Below, piece after piece: positions 54,890 to 64,000 of a stretch of DNA of 64,000 bases. Position numbers and translations under genes: made by a program. The stretch is from Malachius bipustulatus (taxonomy: Eukaryota; Arthropoda; Insecta; Coleoptera; Melyridae), in the NCBI GenBank assembly GCA_910589415.1, contig OU342632.1, positions 33,741,637 through 33,805,636 of the forward strand, read 5' to 3'. How positions within the stretch are numbered: the first letter of the stretch is position 1; every line of letters begins with the position of its first letter. Under the pieces are notes generated by a model that saw nothing but the letters and a program-made list of their open reading frames with translations, was not told where the DNA came from and did not search any database.

Positions 54890-55620
54890 GTGGGGACATT
54901 TGAGACTGGAGCTCTCCTCAAAAAGTCTTCTCCGCGGTTGCTCTCCTAAAGCAACAAAGATGGTTTTTTTTACGTGACTAAACTTGCTTATTTCTGGAGG
55001 GGTGTCATCAAATTTAGAGAAATCTTAATTCGCTCTTCTCTCTCTTACTTCACAAATAGGGGTGTCATTTTTCTTCATTATTCTTTACTTACATGGCTTC
55101 CCAAAAAATGTACCCCAACTCGTTTAATCTCTTAATCACCGCCTACAAGGCTGTTTCGTTCAAATCTTTCTCCCCAACTTTGAGATTTCAATCTTGAGCT
55201 CTCCTCAAAAAGTCTTCTCAACGGGTGCTACTTTCTCTTAAAGCAATAAAGATGAAGATTTTTTTACGTGACTCAACTTTCTTATTTCTGCAAGGGTGTC
55301 CTAAAATTTAGCAAAATCAAGCGCTTTTCTCTCCCTTACTTCTCAAATAAAAAAGGTGGGTACAATTGTTCTTCATTAATCTTTATTTACATGGGTTCCC
55401 AAAAAATGTACCCCAACTCGTTTTTTTGAGATTTCCGCATGGACCTCTCCTCAAAAAGTCTTCTCAACAGGTGCTACTTTCTCTTAAATCAATAAAGATG
55501 AAGATTTTTCTGACGTGACTGAACTTTCTTATTTCTGCAAGGGTGTCTTAAAATTTAGCGAAATCGTAATTCGCCTTTCTCTCCCTTACTTCTCAAATAA
55601 AAGAGGTTGATACAATTTTT
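54890..55620. repeat. ~245-290-bp tandem array, left part
   Basis: GAGCTCTCCTCAAAAAGTCTTCTC occurs (in near-identical form) at about 54,908, 55,196 and 55,440. Each is followed by AAAGCAATAAAGATG, TTTTTTACGTGACT, TTTCTTATTTCTG, CCCTTACTTCTCAAATA, TTCTTCATTAATCTTTATTTACATGG and AAAAAATGTACCCCAACTCG. The array is cut by the non-LTR element and resumes at 59,338. Confidence 0.88.
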
Positions 55621-55624
55621 CTTC

Positions 55625-58600
55625 TATTCTATTCTATTCTATTCCTTTATTCGCCATTTTAAAGAACACACAACATATTTACATGGCTCGTCGTTAATGA
55701 GTACAGTATTTACAATGACAAAAACAGTAAATTGACACTACGAAATTACAAAAAAAAGTATTGCACGTCTTAACACATCTATAGACTATAGACGACATCC
55801 GCAGGGCTCCGTGCTCACATCGCTAAGCTATAGCTCCAGAAAATTCACCGAATTCTATATAGGCATGGTATTCGTCTAATGTATAAAAGATATTCGAGGA
55901 CAGTATAGTCTTTATAGTAATCTTAAACTGATTTCTGCGTAAGCTCCTAATATTTGCGGGAAGAGCGTTGTAAAGGGAGCAGCCAGCATAGACCGGAGAC
56001 TTCTTATAATTTAGATGTTTAATCTTGGGCATATGAATCAAGTTATTTGCTCTAGTCGAATAGCCATGAACTTCATTTCGTTTTACAAAACTCTGCAAGT
56101 TATCATACGTGGACATTAATATTTTATAAACGTACAATGAAACAACTGTCATGATTTTATGCCTACTGAAAACATTTCTGCATGTTTCCATCTGTGTCAA
56201 CCCAAACATTACACGAAGAACACGCTTCTGACAGACAAACACTCTTTTCACGTCAGCTGCCTGACCCCAACAAATGATGTTATAAGATATGACTGGATAA
56301 ATTAATCCGTAATATAACTGTATCAGACGGTTACAGTCAAATATTTTCTTTAACTTCAGCATAGCATAAGAGAGAGAATTCAGTCTTGCGCATACACCGT
56401 TAAGGTGGTCAACCCAATTAAGTTTTGAGTCAATAATTGTCCCCAAAAACCTGATTACACCTACTTGGGCAATTTTTATGCCGTCAAGCACAACATCAAA
56501 GTTGACCGGTTCCCTATAAATACCTGTAAATTGCACATATTTCGTCTTAGAGTGATTCAGAACCAAGTTATTAACCTCACACCACTTACCAAACTGTACC
56601 AGTACATCATTTACCTCCAGGGCAGCCAAATCACTATCTCTGTGGGAGATGACAATCGATGTATCATCGGCATACATAAAAATCCTTCCCTTGTTAATAT
56701 GATCCGGCAGATCATTCACGTACAGCAGAAAGAGCAACGGGCCCAACACACTACCCTGAGGAGTTCCCATCCTCACATCGTACTCATCGGATACAGCCTC
56801 ACCCATAGCCACGACCATCCTCCGCCCCGACACAAACGAGGTCAAAAACTCATTTATACGGCCCCTAATGCCGATACGGTTCAGTTTGTCTGCTATAAAG
56901 TTAGGATTAAGGGTATCAAAGGCACGAGACAAATCAAAGAACACACCCACGACACACTCACCATCATCTATTTTCTCGCTGATGTACTGAGTGAGTCCCC
57001 TGGTGGCTGTTTCAGTAGACAAAAGTGTTCTAAATCCATGTTGACTTTCTGTCAAGATGCTAAATTTCTGCAAAAAATCAATTAGTCGGTTATAAACGGC
57101 CTTCTCTATTATTTTTGAGAATGGACTAACCAATGAGATAGGTCTATAATTTTCAGTCAAGTGTCGATCTCCTTTTTTAAATGCTGGTATGGTTTTAGTT
57201 AATTTCAGCACGTCAGGAAACTCACCCACCCCAACAGCTATGTTTATAAGTTTTGCCATGTATTCCGATATATCCCGGGAGCATGCCTTTAAAAGCGTCA
57301 CAGGCACTTCCTCAATACCCGCCGAAGCATTCTTCAAGTTTGCTATTATAATCGCTACCTCGTCGGCAGTGACTGGACGGAAGAACATCGAGGCAGACTG
57401 TAGCCGGCCAACTGTGCATGAAGCACCAGGGACCGAAAAACGCGACGCAATCCCGACTGTCGCGAAGAACCTGCCAAACTCATTCGCTATACCCACGTGA
57501 TCCTCAACTTTACCCAACTCAGTTTTGAGAGTGATGGGAATGTTATGTCTGGACTTACCAAGCTTATTATTAACTATCTTCCAGAATGCTCTAGGTTTAT
57601 TACCTGAATTGTCTATCACAGACATATAATAATCACTTCTAAATGTGTCAAGTTTTTTATTAAACTGCCCTCTAAAGCTCTGATACAGATCACCTAACCA
57701 TTGGTCTCCTAGGATCTTTTTCACCCAGTTTAAGAATTTTAAGTTATGATGACATTTTTTTAGTTCATCTGAATATCGAATAGTCACTCGATCATGTTTA
57801 CCAACTTTCACACACCTTTTAGGAAAAGCCACCTCAAAACACCACATAAAATGAGACCAAAATTTACCGAAAACATGGTCGACATGTGAATATTTACCAT
57901 CATCAATATCTATCTCTGTCTTATTGAATAAATATCTAAATTCTGATATTGCTCCCTCTGTAATCACCCTTTTGTATACAAATTCACTGTCATTATTATC
58001 ACCTTTGCTACCGTTCCCGTCCTGCACCTTCCACCAGATTCTCTGAGCCAGATGATCAGAGATGCCTAGTTCCATTACTTTACATGGTAAATCTTCCCGG
58101 AAGTTAGTTACGATATAATCTAACTGTGATCCCTTCCCATTAGTATACCTGGTTGGTTCCCTAACATGGTTCCTAAGTCCATATGACTGGAATACGTCAA
58201 ACAACTGCTTGGTGTGTCTGTCACCCGCGCCCTCCCCGTGAATGTTCAGATCGCCACAGAGAACTATGAATTGATATTTATTTATTATGCGAGTAATTAA
58301 TGTTTCAAGCCTTTTAAAAAACAAGTCATACTCACGACTACCAGATGATCTGTAAATTGTTACTATGCAAGCTACTCCCCTGTATACAACACCCACACAC
58401 TCGAAGTGTGTTTCCTTCGACATCTCGGCAATCCATCCCATAGGAGAACAGAACCCTGCAGTGTCATCCCTAACCAGAAGCGCCACCCCGCCGTGCTCTC
58501 GCTCGACTCGGTAGTACTGCTCCATCATTGTGTAACCTTGAATTTGGATATCACTTTTTTCTCGCGTAATCCATGTTTCACTCAGGCAGAGAAACTGGGG

Positions 58601-59337
58601 ACGATCTCTCTCTAGTTGCACCTCCAATAAATCTGACTTGTTGAATAAACTTTGTATATTAAAGTGAACAAGGGAACATGTATTTTCTGTACCACAGTCT
58701 ATCAGGACCTCTCGCTCATCTTCTCCGGGGTAAAACCCGAGTCTCTCCGCCAGAAATATCTGCGAACCGCCGCCCCTACTGGCCACAGTTCATTGTCGTA
58801 CACTTTGTTTACATACTGAATCGGGTATGTAAGCCTGAATGACGCAGAATATTCGCTCTTTTTCAGAGTCTCGCATTTGAACTCGATGTCTGGAGCTGTT
58901 TTTCCCAAGAAATTAACAACGTCCGCTTCATCAGTATCAGGATGCATCCTATATAAATGTAAATAGCCATTCCTTGGCACAGTCTTAACCTCACTATTGA
59001 CAGTATTATTTGATCCAATTATAGTAGGTCTGGATCGCCTTTTATCGCTATCTACTCGTCCCTTATCAGTAGACCGCTGGTTCACTGCTGTCTTGTTACC
59101 GTCATCGTCGAGTAGGCCTAAATCTCTCTTATTGCGGTTCTGAACTACTTTAGCTGTAGCGAGCGCATAATTCAGTCCTCTGCCACTGCTGTCACCTCCG
59201 TCAACATTAGTAGATCTTGCTTCTCTCTCCACACTAGTTTGTGTTCGGTCGCACAGTTTGTTGCTGTTCAAGGCCGTTGGATTTACCTCTTGATTTGTAC
59301 GCCTTATCACAATTTCAGGCTTTTTCAGCTTATCTAC
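55625..59337 (-). mobile_element. APE-type non-LTR retrotransposon (CR1/Jockey-superfamily), 5'-truncated
   Basis: Minus-strand element of ~3.71 kb. Its 3' end is a short (TTCTA)n tail on the plus strand (about 55,622-55,645, i.e. AATAGAATAG... in element sense) rather than poly(A). It splits a tandem-repeat unit between TTCTTC and ATTAATC, leaving CTTC on both sides (55,621-55,624 and 59,338-59,341) as a 4-bp target duplication. Two overlapping frames, ORF1 (incomplete at its start) and ORF2 (apparently intact). ORF2 order is apurinic-like endonuclease then RT, with no RNase H, which fits CR1/Jockey-related clades; exact clade not determined. Confidence 0.93.
55823..58786 (-). CDS. Non-LTR retrotransposon ORF2: endonuclease-reverse transcriptase
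   Basis: 987 codons, no internal stop. It nicks target DNA and copies the element RNA at the nick (target-primed reverse transcription). N-terminal endonuclease/exonuclease/phosphatase domain (~residues 35-250): N43 (H-F-N-I-Q-S-L), catalytic E70 (S-E-T-W), D179/N181 (G-D-L-N-I-H-G), D223 and the S-D-H motif at 243-245. RT domain (~500-790): Y-R-P-I-S-L, F-F-D-L-S-R-A-F-D, G-T-P-Q-G-S-V-L-G-P-L-L-F and the catalytic Y-A-D-D at 705-708. The C-terminal ~200 residues have the Y-N-A-L-P and F-K-I-T-I-K phrases common in this group. All expected catalytic residues are present, so the protein may be functional. It overlaps ORF1 by 85 nt in a different frame. Confidence 0.95.
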   Translation of the reverse strand: MASRGGGSQIFLAERLGFYPGEDEREVLIDCGTENTCSLVHFNIQSLFNKSDLLEVQLERDRPQFLCLSETWITREKSDIQIQGYTMMEQYYRVEREHGGVALLVRDDTAGFCSPMGWIAEMSKETHFECVGVVYRGVACIVTIYRSSGSREYDLFFKRLETLITRIINKYQFIVLCGDLNIHGEGAGDRHTKQLFDVFQSYGLRNHVREPTRYTNGKGSQLDYIVTNFREDLPCKVMELGISDHLAQRIWWKVQDGNGSKGDNNDSEFVYKRVITEGAISEFRYLFNKTEIDIDDGKYSHVDHVFGKFWSHFMWCFEVAFPKRCVKVGKHDRVTIRYSDELKKCHHNLKFLNWVKKILGDQWLGDLYQSFRGQFNKKLDTFRSDYYMSVIDNSGNKPRAFWKIVNNKLGKSRHNIPITLKTELGKVEDHVGIANEFGRFFATVGIASRFSVPGASCTVGRLQSASMFFRPVTADEVAIIIANLKNASAGIEEVPVTLLKACSRDISEYMAKLINIAVGVGEFPDVLKLTKTIPAFKKGDRHLTENYRPISLVSPFSKIIEKAVYNRLIDFLQKFSILTESQHGFRTLLSTETATRGLTQYISEKIDDGECVVGVFFDLSRAFDTLNPNFIADKLNRIGIRGRINEFLTSFVSGRRMVVAMGEAVSDEYDVRMGTPQGSVLGPLLFLLYVNDLPDHINKGRIFMYADDTSIVISHRDSDLAALEVNDVLVQFGKWCEVNNLVLNHSKTKYVQFTGIYREPVNFDVVLDGIKIAQVGVIRFLGTIIDSKLNWVDHLNGVCARLNSLSYAMLKLKKIFDCNRLIQLYYGLIYPVISYNIICWGQAADVKRVFVCQKRVLRVMFGLTQMETCRNVFSRHKIMTVVSLYVYKILMSTYDNLQSFVKRNEVHGYSTRANNLIHMPKIKHLNYKKSPVYAGCSLYNALPANIRSLRRNQFKITIKTILSSNIFYTLDEYHAYIEFGEFSGAIA

Positions 59338-59343
59338 CTTCAT
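58702..59343 (-). CDS. Non-LTR retrotransposon ORF1 protein, N-terminus truncated
   Basis: 213 codons, shorter than usual ORF1 proteins of this group, which bind element RNA. The first part is polar and low in hydrophobics. The last ~85 residues form a compact domain (starting near Y-L-H-L-Y-R-M-H-P, then I-E-F-K-C-E-T-L-K, then L-W-P-V-G-A-A-V-R-R-Y-F) that is characteristic of ORF1 in many insect CR1/Jockey-like elements. The apparent start ATG (59,341-59,343) lies in target flanking DNA: its C is in the target duplication and the AT belongs to the satellite. The true N-terminus was therefore lost by 5' truncation and the frame is only fortuitously closed. Confidence 0.85.
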   Translation of the reverse strand: MKVDKLKKPEIVIRRTNQEVNPTALNSNKLCDRTQTSVEREARSTNVDGGDSSGRGLNYALATAKVVQNRNKRDLGLLDDDGNKTAVNQRSTDKGRVDSDKRRSRPTIIGSNNTVNSEVKTVPRNGYLHLYRMHPDTDEADVVNFLGKTAPDIEFKCETLKKSEYSASFRLTYPIQYVNKVYDNELWPVGAAVRRYFWRRDSGFTPEKMSERS

Positions 59344-59860
59344 TAATCTTTATTTAAATGGGCTCCCAAAAAATGTACCCCAACTCGTTCAATCTCTTAA
59401 TCACCGCCTACAGGCTTTCTCGTTCAAATCTTTCTCCCAAACTTTGAAGACACCTACCAAATCGCCTTCGGCAGGTATGCTTCTATATTTCACCTGAAGA
59501 TTTCTTTGGGGAAGATTTGAAATCTTCTTCTTAGTGCTCTCATCAAAGGAGTCATCTCGAAGGGTGCTACTTTATCATAAAATGACCAAGATCGACATTT
59601 CTTTCCATGACCCAAACTTTCTTATTTCTGAATGTCCTTAAGTTTAAAGAAATTGGACACAAATTCGATTCTCTCTCTCTCTGACTTCGCAAAGAAAAGA
59701 GGTTGGTGTTTTTTCTGCATTATTCTTTATTTACCATTATATGGTTACCGAAAGTCTATCCCACTCGTTTAATAATTTTACTATTTGTATCTTGAGCACC
59801 TACAAGACCTCACCTTCATATCTTTCTCGCCAACTTTGAAGTTACATAGTGTTACAATTT
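59338..59860. repeat. ~245-290-bp tandem array, right part
   Basis: CTTCATTAATCTTTATTTAAATGGG, AAAAAATGTACCCCAACTCG, GCTCTCATCAAAGGAGTCATC (about 59,537) and TTTCTTATTTCTG continue the array interrupted at 55,624. The last units (to ~59,860) are more diverged. Confidence 0.85.
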
Positions 59861-60600
59861 TAGGAAAAGTGGCACGGCGACAGAGACGAAAACACCAACG
59901 CTGAGTCATTGCAGATTCCCAGAACCATAAGTGATGAATCACCTGTTTGTTCTAAGAATTCTACGAATAAACAACTTCACTCTAACAATGAAATCACATA
60001 TAAGTCTAGACTCACGGTCGAGATAATTTCTACCACCCTATCCATATCCTTTACTACTGGTCAATGATGTTGATTTGACCACCATCGGTTTATGCTGACG
60101 AATACATTCCTATTGAATATTACTCTATTATATACATTTAATTATTATTTAAATTTAGGAGCTCCTTGGTTTTACAAGCTCGTAAGTCTCAATAATACTT
60201 GATTAAAATAAAAGCCTTATCGTCTTATAGCCACATAACATAAAGCAGTGTCGGGTCGTATATTTTTCACTGGAGAAGCTAAAAGAAATTAATATAAAGA
60301 CGCTAGGGGGGGAGGTTGATTCAAGGACTTACCCGCCCCGCTATTGCGCTGCAGGCGAAAATCTTTACAATCATCAAGGTCATGCAATTTCCCTGCATCA
60401 ATTATTGCAATTTACCCATAATGCTGTCATTTTCAGCTATATAAAAACTGACCTTGATTCGTAGCTGGTTTTTTTTTTTCTGCACGACGGAGAAAGGTCC
60501 ACCTAATGACGTCCTGACCTAATGTCCTAAAACTCCAACTCCCAACTCCTCCAGTTCAGTTACAGGAGTAGTTCAATTTTTCTATCAGTCATCCCCAAGA
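59860..60600. other. Unique DNA, no gene recognised
   Basis: AT-rich, without frames or repeats that I can follow. A T12 run occurs at about 60,467-60,479. Leads into the GC-rich segment next to it. Confidence 0.3.
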
Positions 60601-60689
60601 AAATTCTCACTTCGTATTGGAGTATACCTGACCGCGTTCACCGGCTCATAATCACCAGTTAATGACATTATTATCCCTTCTCCCTCAGC

Positions 60690-60950
60690 GGCCGCCCATA
60701 GAGGAGGTCCAAGTGCTGCATGGTCGCCCGTCGCGGTCATGGAGCCGCGACTAGCGACGACGACGATCCGGCAGCTGCAAGTCCGGACTCGGGGGTTCCG
60801 TCAGCCAGCGTCCTGCGTCAGTTTTCAGTTAGTTGCCGTTCGACCTGCGTGAGTTGCGGACGGTCTAAGCGAGGAATGGTGCGCGCTGGAAGCTCCGCTC
60901 TCGCCGGTGTCAAAATACTTCGGGACCTCGACGACTAACAAGGTGGGAAG
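60690..60950 (+). promoter_or_regulatory. CpG-rich segment: candidate promoter / first exon
   Basis: CpG dinucleotides are dense here (GTCGCGGTCATGG, GCGACGACGACGATCCGG, TTGCGGACGG) compared with everything around. Two insect initiator-like TCAGTT words occur at 60,818 and 60,825. A splice-donor-like CAAG|GTGGGA lies at 60,942/60,943. A 72-codon plus frame (60,720-60,938) is Ser/Ala/Arg/Asp-rich without a known domain. A first, mainly untranslated exon of a host gene is plausible; no TATA box or DPE at canonical spacing supports it further. Confidence 0.3.
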
Positions 60951-63900
60951 TTCTGTTCAGTGAGGAAGATGGTTCTCTTTTTGGGGATCCGGAGTGAATC
61001 GTTCCTGGATTTTGTGGTTGTGCTGGTGGAGTTGTGAAGTGTTGGATTTACCATTTTGTTAAATAAATGATCAGTGATAAAGGTGAGGGTTTCGTTATTT
61101 TTTTGTTATTGGGAGTTTTTGTCCGTTATTTTTTGTGTCAATAAGAAAAAAAAGTTTTTATTTATTACATCTTACCAATTTTTTTTTTCTATTTTATGCT
61201 ATAAAATCGGCAGTAGTAAAATTAGAATAAGTCCATGCAGGGTGAAGAATGACTGATTCTCTCCTGGATCTGGAGGATCAGGGATAAATTATTCCTGAAT
61301 TTTCTGGTTGTGGTGGTGAAGCTGTCAAGTGGTGAATCTACCCTTGCAATAAATAAATGATTAGTTGGAAGGAGGGTTGATATCGACTTTTTGTTACTCG
61401 CGCGAGAGGAGTTTTCAGGTCTCGATTCGATCTTTTAGAAAGGCCATCGATGCAAATTCAAATTTGTTAAAATTCTCAATTTTACTAAAAATCTCATTAG
61501 GACCTATAATTTTTATTTAGATATGGTTATCATTTCAGCTACCCTTTCCTTGATATAATTCTTCAATAGTTATAAAAAGCGGACACTTTTTTTTTAATTT
61601 GGGCTTTAAATCGAGGATAAAGACCAGGGACAGATGTACTGAGGAAAATGAAGGAAAATTGTCTGCCAGATGAGATTGACTTTTTGTAATTTTTTGTTCC
61701 GAGATGAATTCTCAAGTCTCATTCTTGTATCAGCAGGGCTGTAAAATTCTGAGAAAATTTTTGAAGATATTCCTTTTGAAATTAAATGAGAATAATCATG
61801 TGGGTATGGAAGAATTTTCTTCAGCAGTATTTTCAGTAATTCATTATTATTCTGGTCGCAATGGTTAAATTGGCATGCTAAACTTACTCCTGCAATAAAT
61901 AATTATTAGTTTAAAATATTGACGTTTTTCTATTTGAGTAACTGTCAGTTCTCGTTCTTTTGGAACGGCTGTCCTACGATTATTTTTGGAATAAAACAAC
62001 CGAAAAAGAAGTAAGGGATGTTAATATAGTTGAAGTTGTTGAATGGTGCAACAGTTTTTTCAAATTTTCCATTTTTTTATTTTCATTTTTTACTATTCAA
62101 ACAATTTCCAATTCTTCAAAAGAAGTTTCCTAGTTTTTTTGAAACAATTGGCTTGCAACTGAGCGTAATAATCCGGTTAGAAGAATTCTTTTCAGGAGCA
62201 GTTTTTATTTCAATAAAGAATCCTGAAAATTTTTGATCGTGTAGGTAATCCAGGAGTGTCCTTTTTGTGTATTTTTTTATTTTGAAAAAAGTTTTGCAAA
62301 TATTTTGCTTCACCTAATCTGAAGATAATAATATATGCTGGGTAGAAGGAGTATTCTCTCAATAAATTATTCCTGAAGTTTTTTGTCGTAATATTGAAGT
62401 TGTCAAGTAGGTACTGAAGCTACCTTCTCACTCCTGCCAACCATAATAATAAATTATCATAAAAATTTGAGCAAATTTTTCTATAATAATAATGATAATA
62501 ATCAGGGTAAAAGAATTATTCTTTTCAGGACAATTTATTTTTATTTCAAGAAAGATTCCTGAAATTTTTGATCGCGTGATCCACGATTGGCCTTTTTTGT
62601 GTAATTTTGTTATTAAAAAAAAAAGAGTTCTGCAAATATTTGGCTTTGATCTGAGGATATGGTCTGGGTAGAAAAATTTTTTTAAGAATTATTTTCAGGA
62701 GTATTCCAAAAATAAATTAATCCTGAATTTTTTGTCATAATATTGAAGTTGTCAAGCACTGAAGTTCACTCCTGCCAACCACAATAAAAAAATTAGTATA
62801 AAAATTTGAGCAAACATTTCAAAGATTTGGCTTCTAAATCCTGGATAATAATCAGGATAGAAGAATGATTGTTTCAGGACAGTTTATTTTTATTTCAAGA
62901 AAGGATCCTGCAATTATTGATCGTGTGATCCAGGATTGTTCTTTTTTGTGTCATTTTGTTATTTTGAAAAAAGAGTTCTGCAAAGATTTGGCTTTAATCT
63001 GAGGATAATGGTCTGGGTAGAAAAATTCCTCTAAGAATTATTTTCAGGAGTATTCCAACAATGAATTATTCGTGAATTTTTTCTTTTTGTCATAATGGTG
63101 AAGTTGTCAAGCACTGAAGTTATTTCCTATTCAGTCCTGCCAATAATGAAAAAAAAAATTATAAAAATCTAAGCAAATTTTTCAAAGATTGTGCTTGAAT
63201 TTTGGGATAATATAATCAGAGTATAAGAATTATTGCCGTCAGGAGAATTTATTTCAGGAAGAAAATCTTGAAATTTTTTATCGTATGATCCAAGATTGTG
63301 CTTTTTTGTGTAATTTTTTTATTTTGAAAAAAGAGTCTTGCAAAGATTTGGCTTTATTAGTCTGAAGTGATGATCAGGGTGGAAAAATTACTGAAAGGAT
63401 TCTTTTCAGGAGTATTCCAGCAATAAATTATTCCTGAATTTTTATCATACTCGTGAAGTCGAAGGTGAAGTTGTCAAGTAGGTACTGAAGTTATCTGCTC
63501 ACTCCTGTCAACCATAATAAAAGAACTATTATAAAAATCTGAGTAAATTTTTCAAAGATTGGGCTTGAATTTTGGGATAATAATCAGGATAGAAGAATGA
63601 TTCTTTTCAGGAAAATTTAGTTGAAAAAAGAATCCTGAAATTTTTGATCGTAATGTCCTCGGTATGATCCAATATTGTCATTTTTTATGTAATTTTTGGT
63701 TTTGAAAAAAAAAATTGCAGAAGCTTCAGCTTTAATTATTTGAAGGCTGATGAGGATAATGGTCTGATGGATAGAAGAATTCCTCATCGAAGAATTCTTT
63801 CAGGAGTATTTCCGTAATAAATTATTCCTTAATTTTTTGCTCGATTTTTTGTAATACCTAATGGTAAAGTTGTCAAGTACTGGAAGTTACCTTACTCACT

Positions 63901-64000
63901 CTTGCCTACCATAATAATAAAATTATTTTAGAAATTTTCTCGAAACTTTTTTCAAATAATTGGCTTCAATTTCAAATGGTTATAAATTTTTTTTCAATGT
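60950..64000. repeat. ~350-bp satellite array running off the window
   Basis: The block ATTCCTGAATTTTT...GTGAAGTTGTCAAGTRGTGAA occurs near 61,000, 61,300, 62,375, 62,725, 63,075, 63,435 and 63,825. It is followed by CTCACTCCTGCCAACCATAATAA, AATTTGAGCAAATTTTTCAAAGATT, GGATAATAATCAGGRTAGAAGAAT, TTTCAGGA, TTTTTGATCGTGTGATCCAGGATTG and TTTTTTGTGTAATTTT. Later units are spaced ~350-365 bp. The first two, nearest the CpG-rich segment, are shorter and GC-richer (GGATCCGGAGTGAATCG, GATCTGGAGGATCAGGG). No coding frames. Confidence 0.85.

Noticed and set aside
55621..55645. (TTCTA)n as an independent microsatellite
   Set aside because: It sits exactly at the 3' junction of the non-LTR element next to the target duplication, so it is better read as the element's tail.
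56465..57500. Long plus-strand frames (206 and 103 codons)
   Set aside because: Antisense shadows of the ORF2 endonuclease-RT coding strand.
1..64000. tRNA or rRNA genes
   Set aside because: No cloverleaf-compatible sequence with A/B boxes and no rRNA-like conserved stretch was seen when reading both strands.

Overview
The window looks like non-genic DNA from an arthropod nuclear genome, most probably an insect. It is AT-rich and has no compact bacterial-style gene layout. It holds eukaryotic transposable elements, about a dozen unrelated local tandem-repeat arrays, and long stretches without reading frames. Short CpG/GC-rich islands stand out from the background, as regulatory DNA or isolated exons in a large intron or gene desert might. 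The species cannot be named from sequence alone. A beetle or other insect with abundant TA-flanked MITEs ending in CAGGGTG is my best inference. No tRNA, rRNA, CRISPR or complete host gene was found.

Layout. 1-2.3 kb: a ~130-bp satellite interrupted by an 849-bp palindromic MITE and an LTR-like repeat. 2.3-8.9 kb: unique DNA with GC-rich islands, then a very degenerate tandem array (6.1-8.06 kb), a perfect hairpin and a transposon remnant. 10.4-12.1 kb: a three-copy ~0.5-kb tandem repeat and a reverse transcriptase relic. 14.2-16.1 kb: a small MITE-like inverted repeat and a composite repeat rich in ACGT. 19.9-22.9 kb: a 3-kb satellite. 24.3-24.9 kb: an RNase H-like relic with a 278-bp tandem duplication. 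25.3-25.6 kb: a possible terminal exon on the minus strand. 28.25-29.5 kb: a ~160-bp satellite whose units carry a hairpin.

29,546-39,140 is an almost intact Ty3/gypsy LTR retrotransposon with two 1,516-bp LTRs (no difference seen by eye), a 4-bp target duplication, gag, and pol (protease, RT, RNase H, integrase). The gag/pol overlap carries a textbook -1 ribosomal frameshift signal (slippery A AAA AAC, 7-nt spacer, stem and possible pseudoknot). A one-base loss in a T-run near the pol 3' end displaces the last part of integrase. The element inserted into the ~160-bp satellite, whose remainder resumes at 39,141.

39.4-45.8 kb is a cluster of inverted-repeat elements: paired CRE-like hairpins, a 147-bp MITE, a foldback element whose arms are built of ~143-bp tandem units in opposite orientation, a ~1.2-kb near-perfect palindrome nested in another element, and a 384-bp inverted repeat. 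47.9-50 kb: a reversed copy of the LTR-like repeat from 1.7 kb and another ~160-bp satellite. 53.9-59.9 kb: two more tandem arrays, the second split by a 5'-truncated APE-type non-LTR retrotransposon (minus strand; apparently intact endonuclease/RT ORF2). 60.6-60.95 kb is a CpG-rich segment resembling a promoter or first exon, followed directly by a ~350-bp satellite running to the window end.

The common theme is local tandem amplification repeatedly invaded by mobile elements: at least three satellites here are each split by an insertion.
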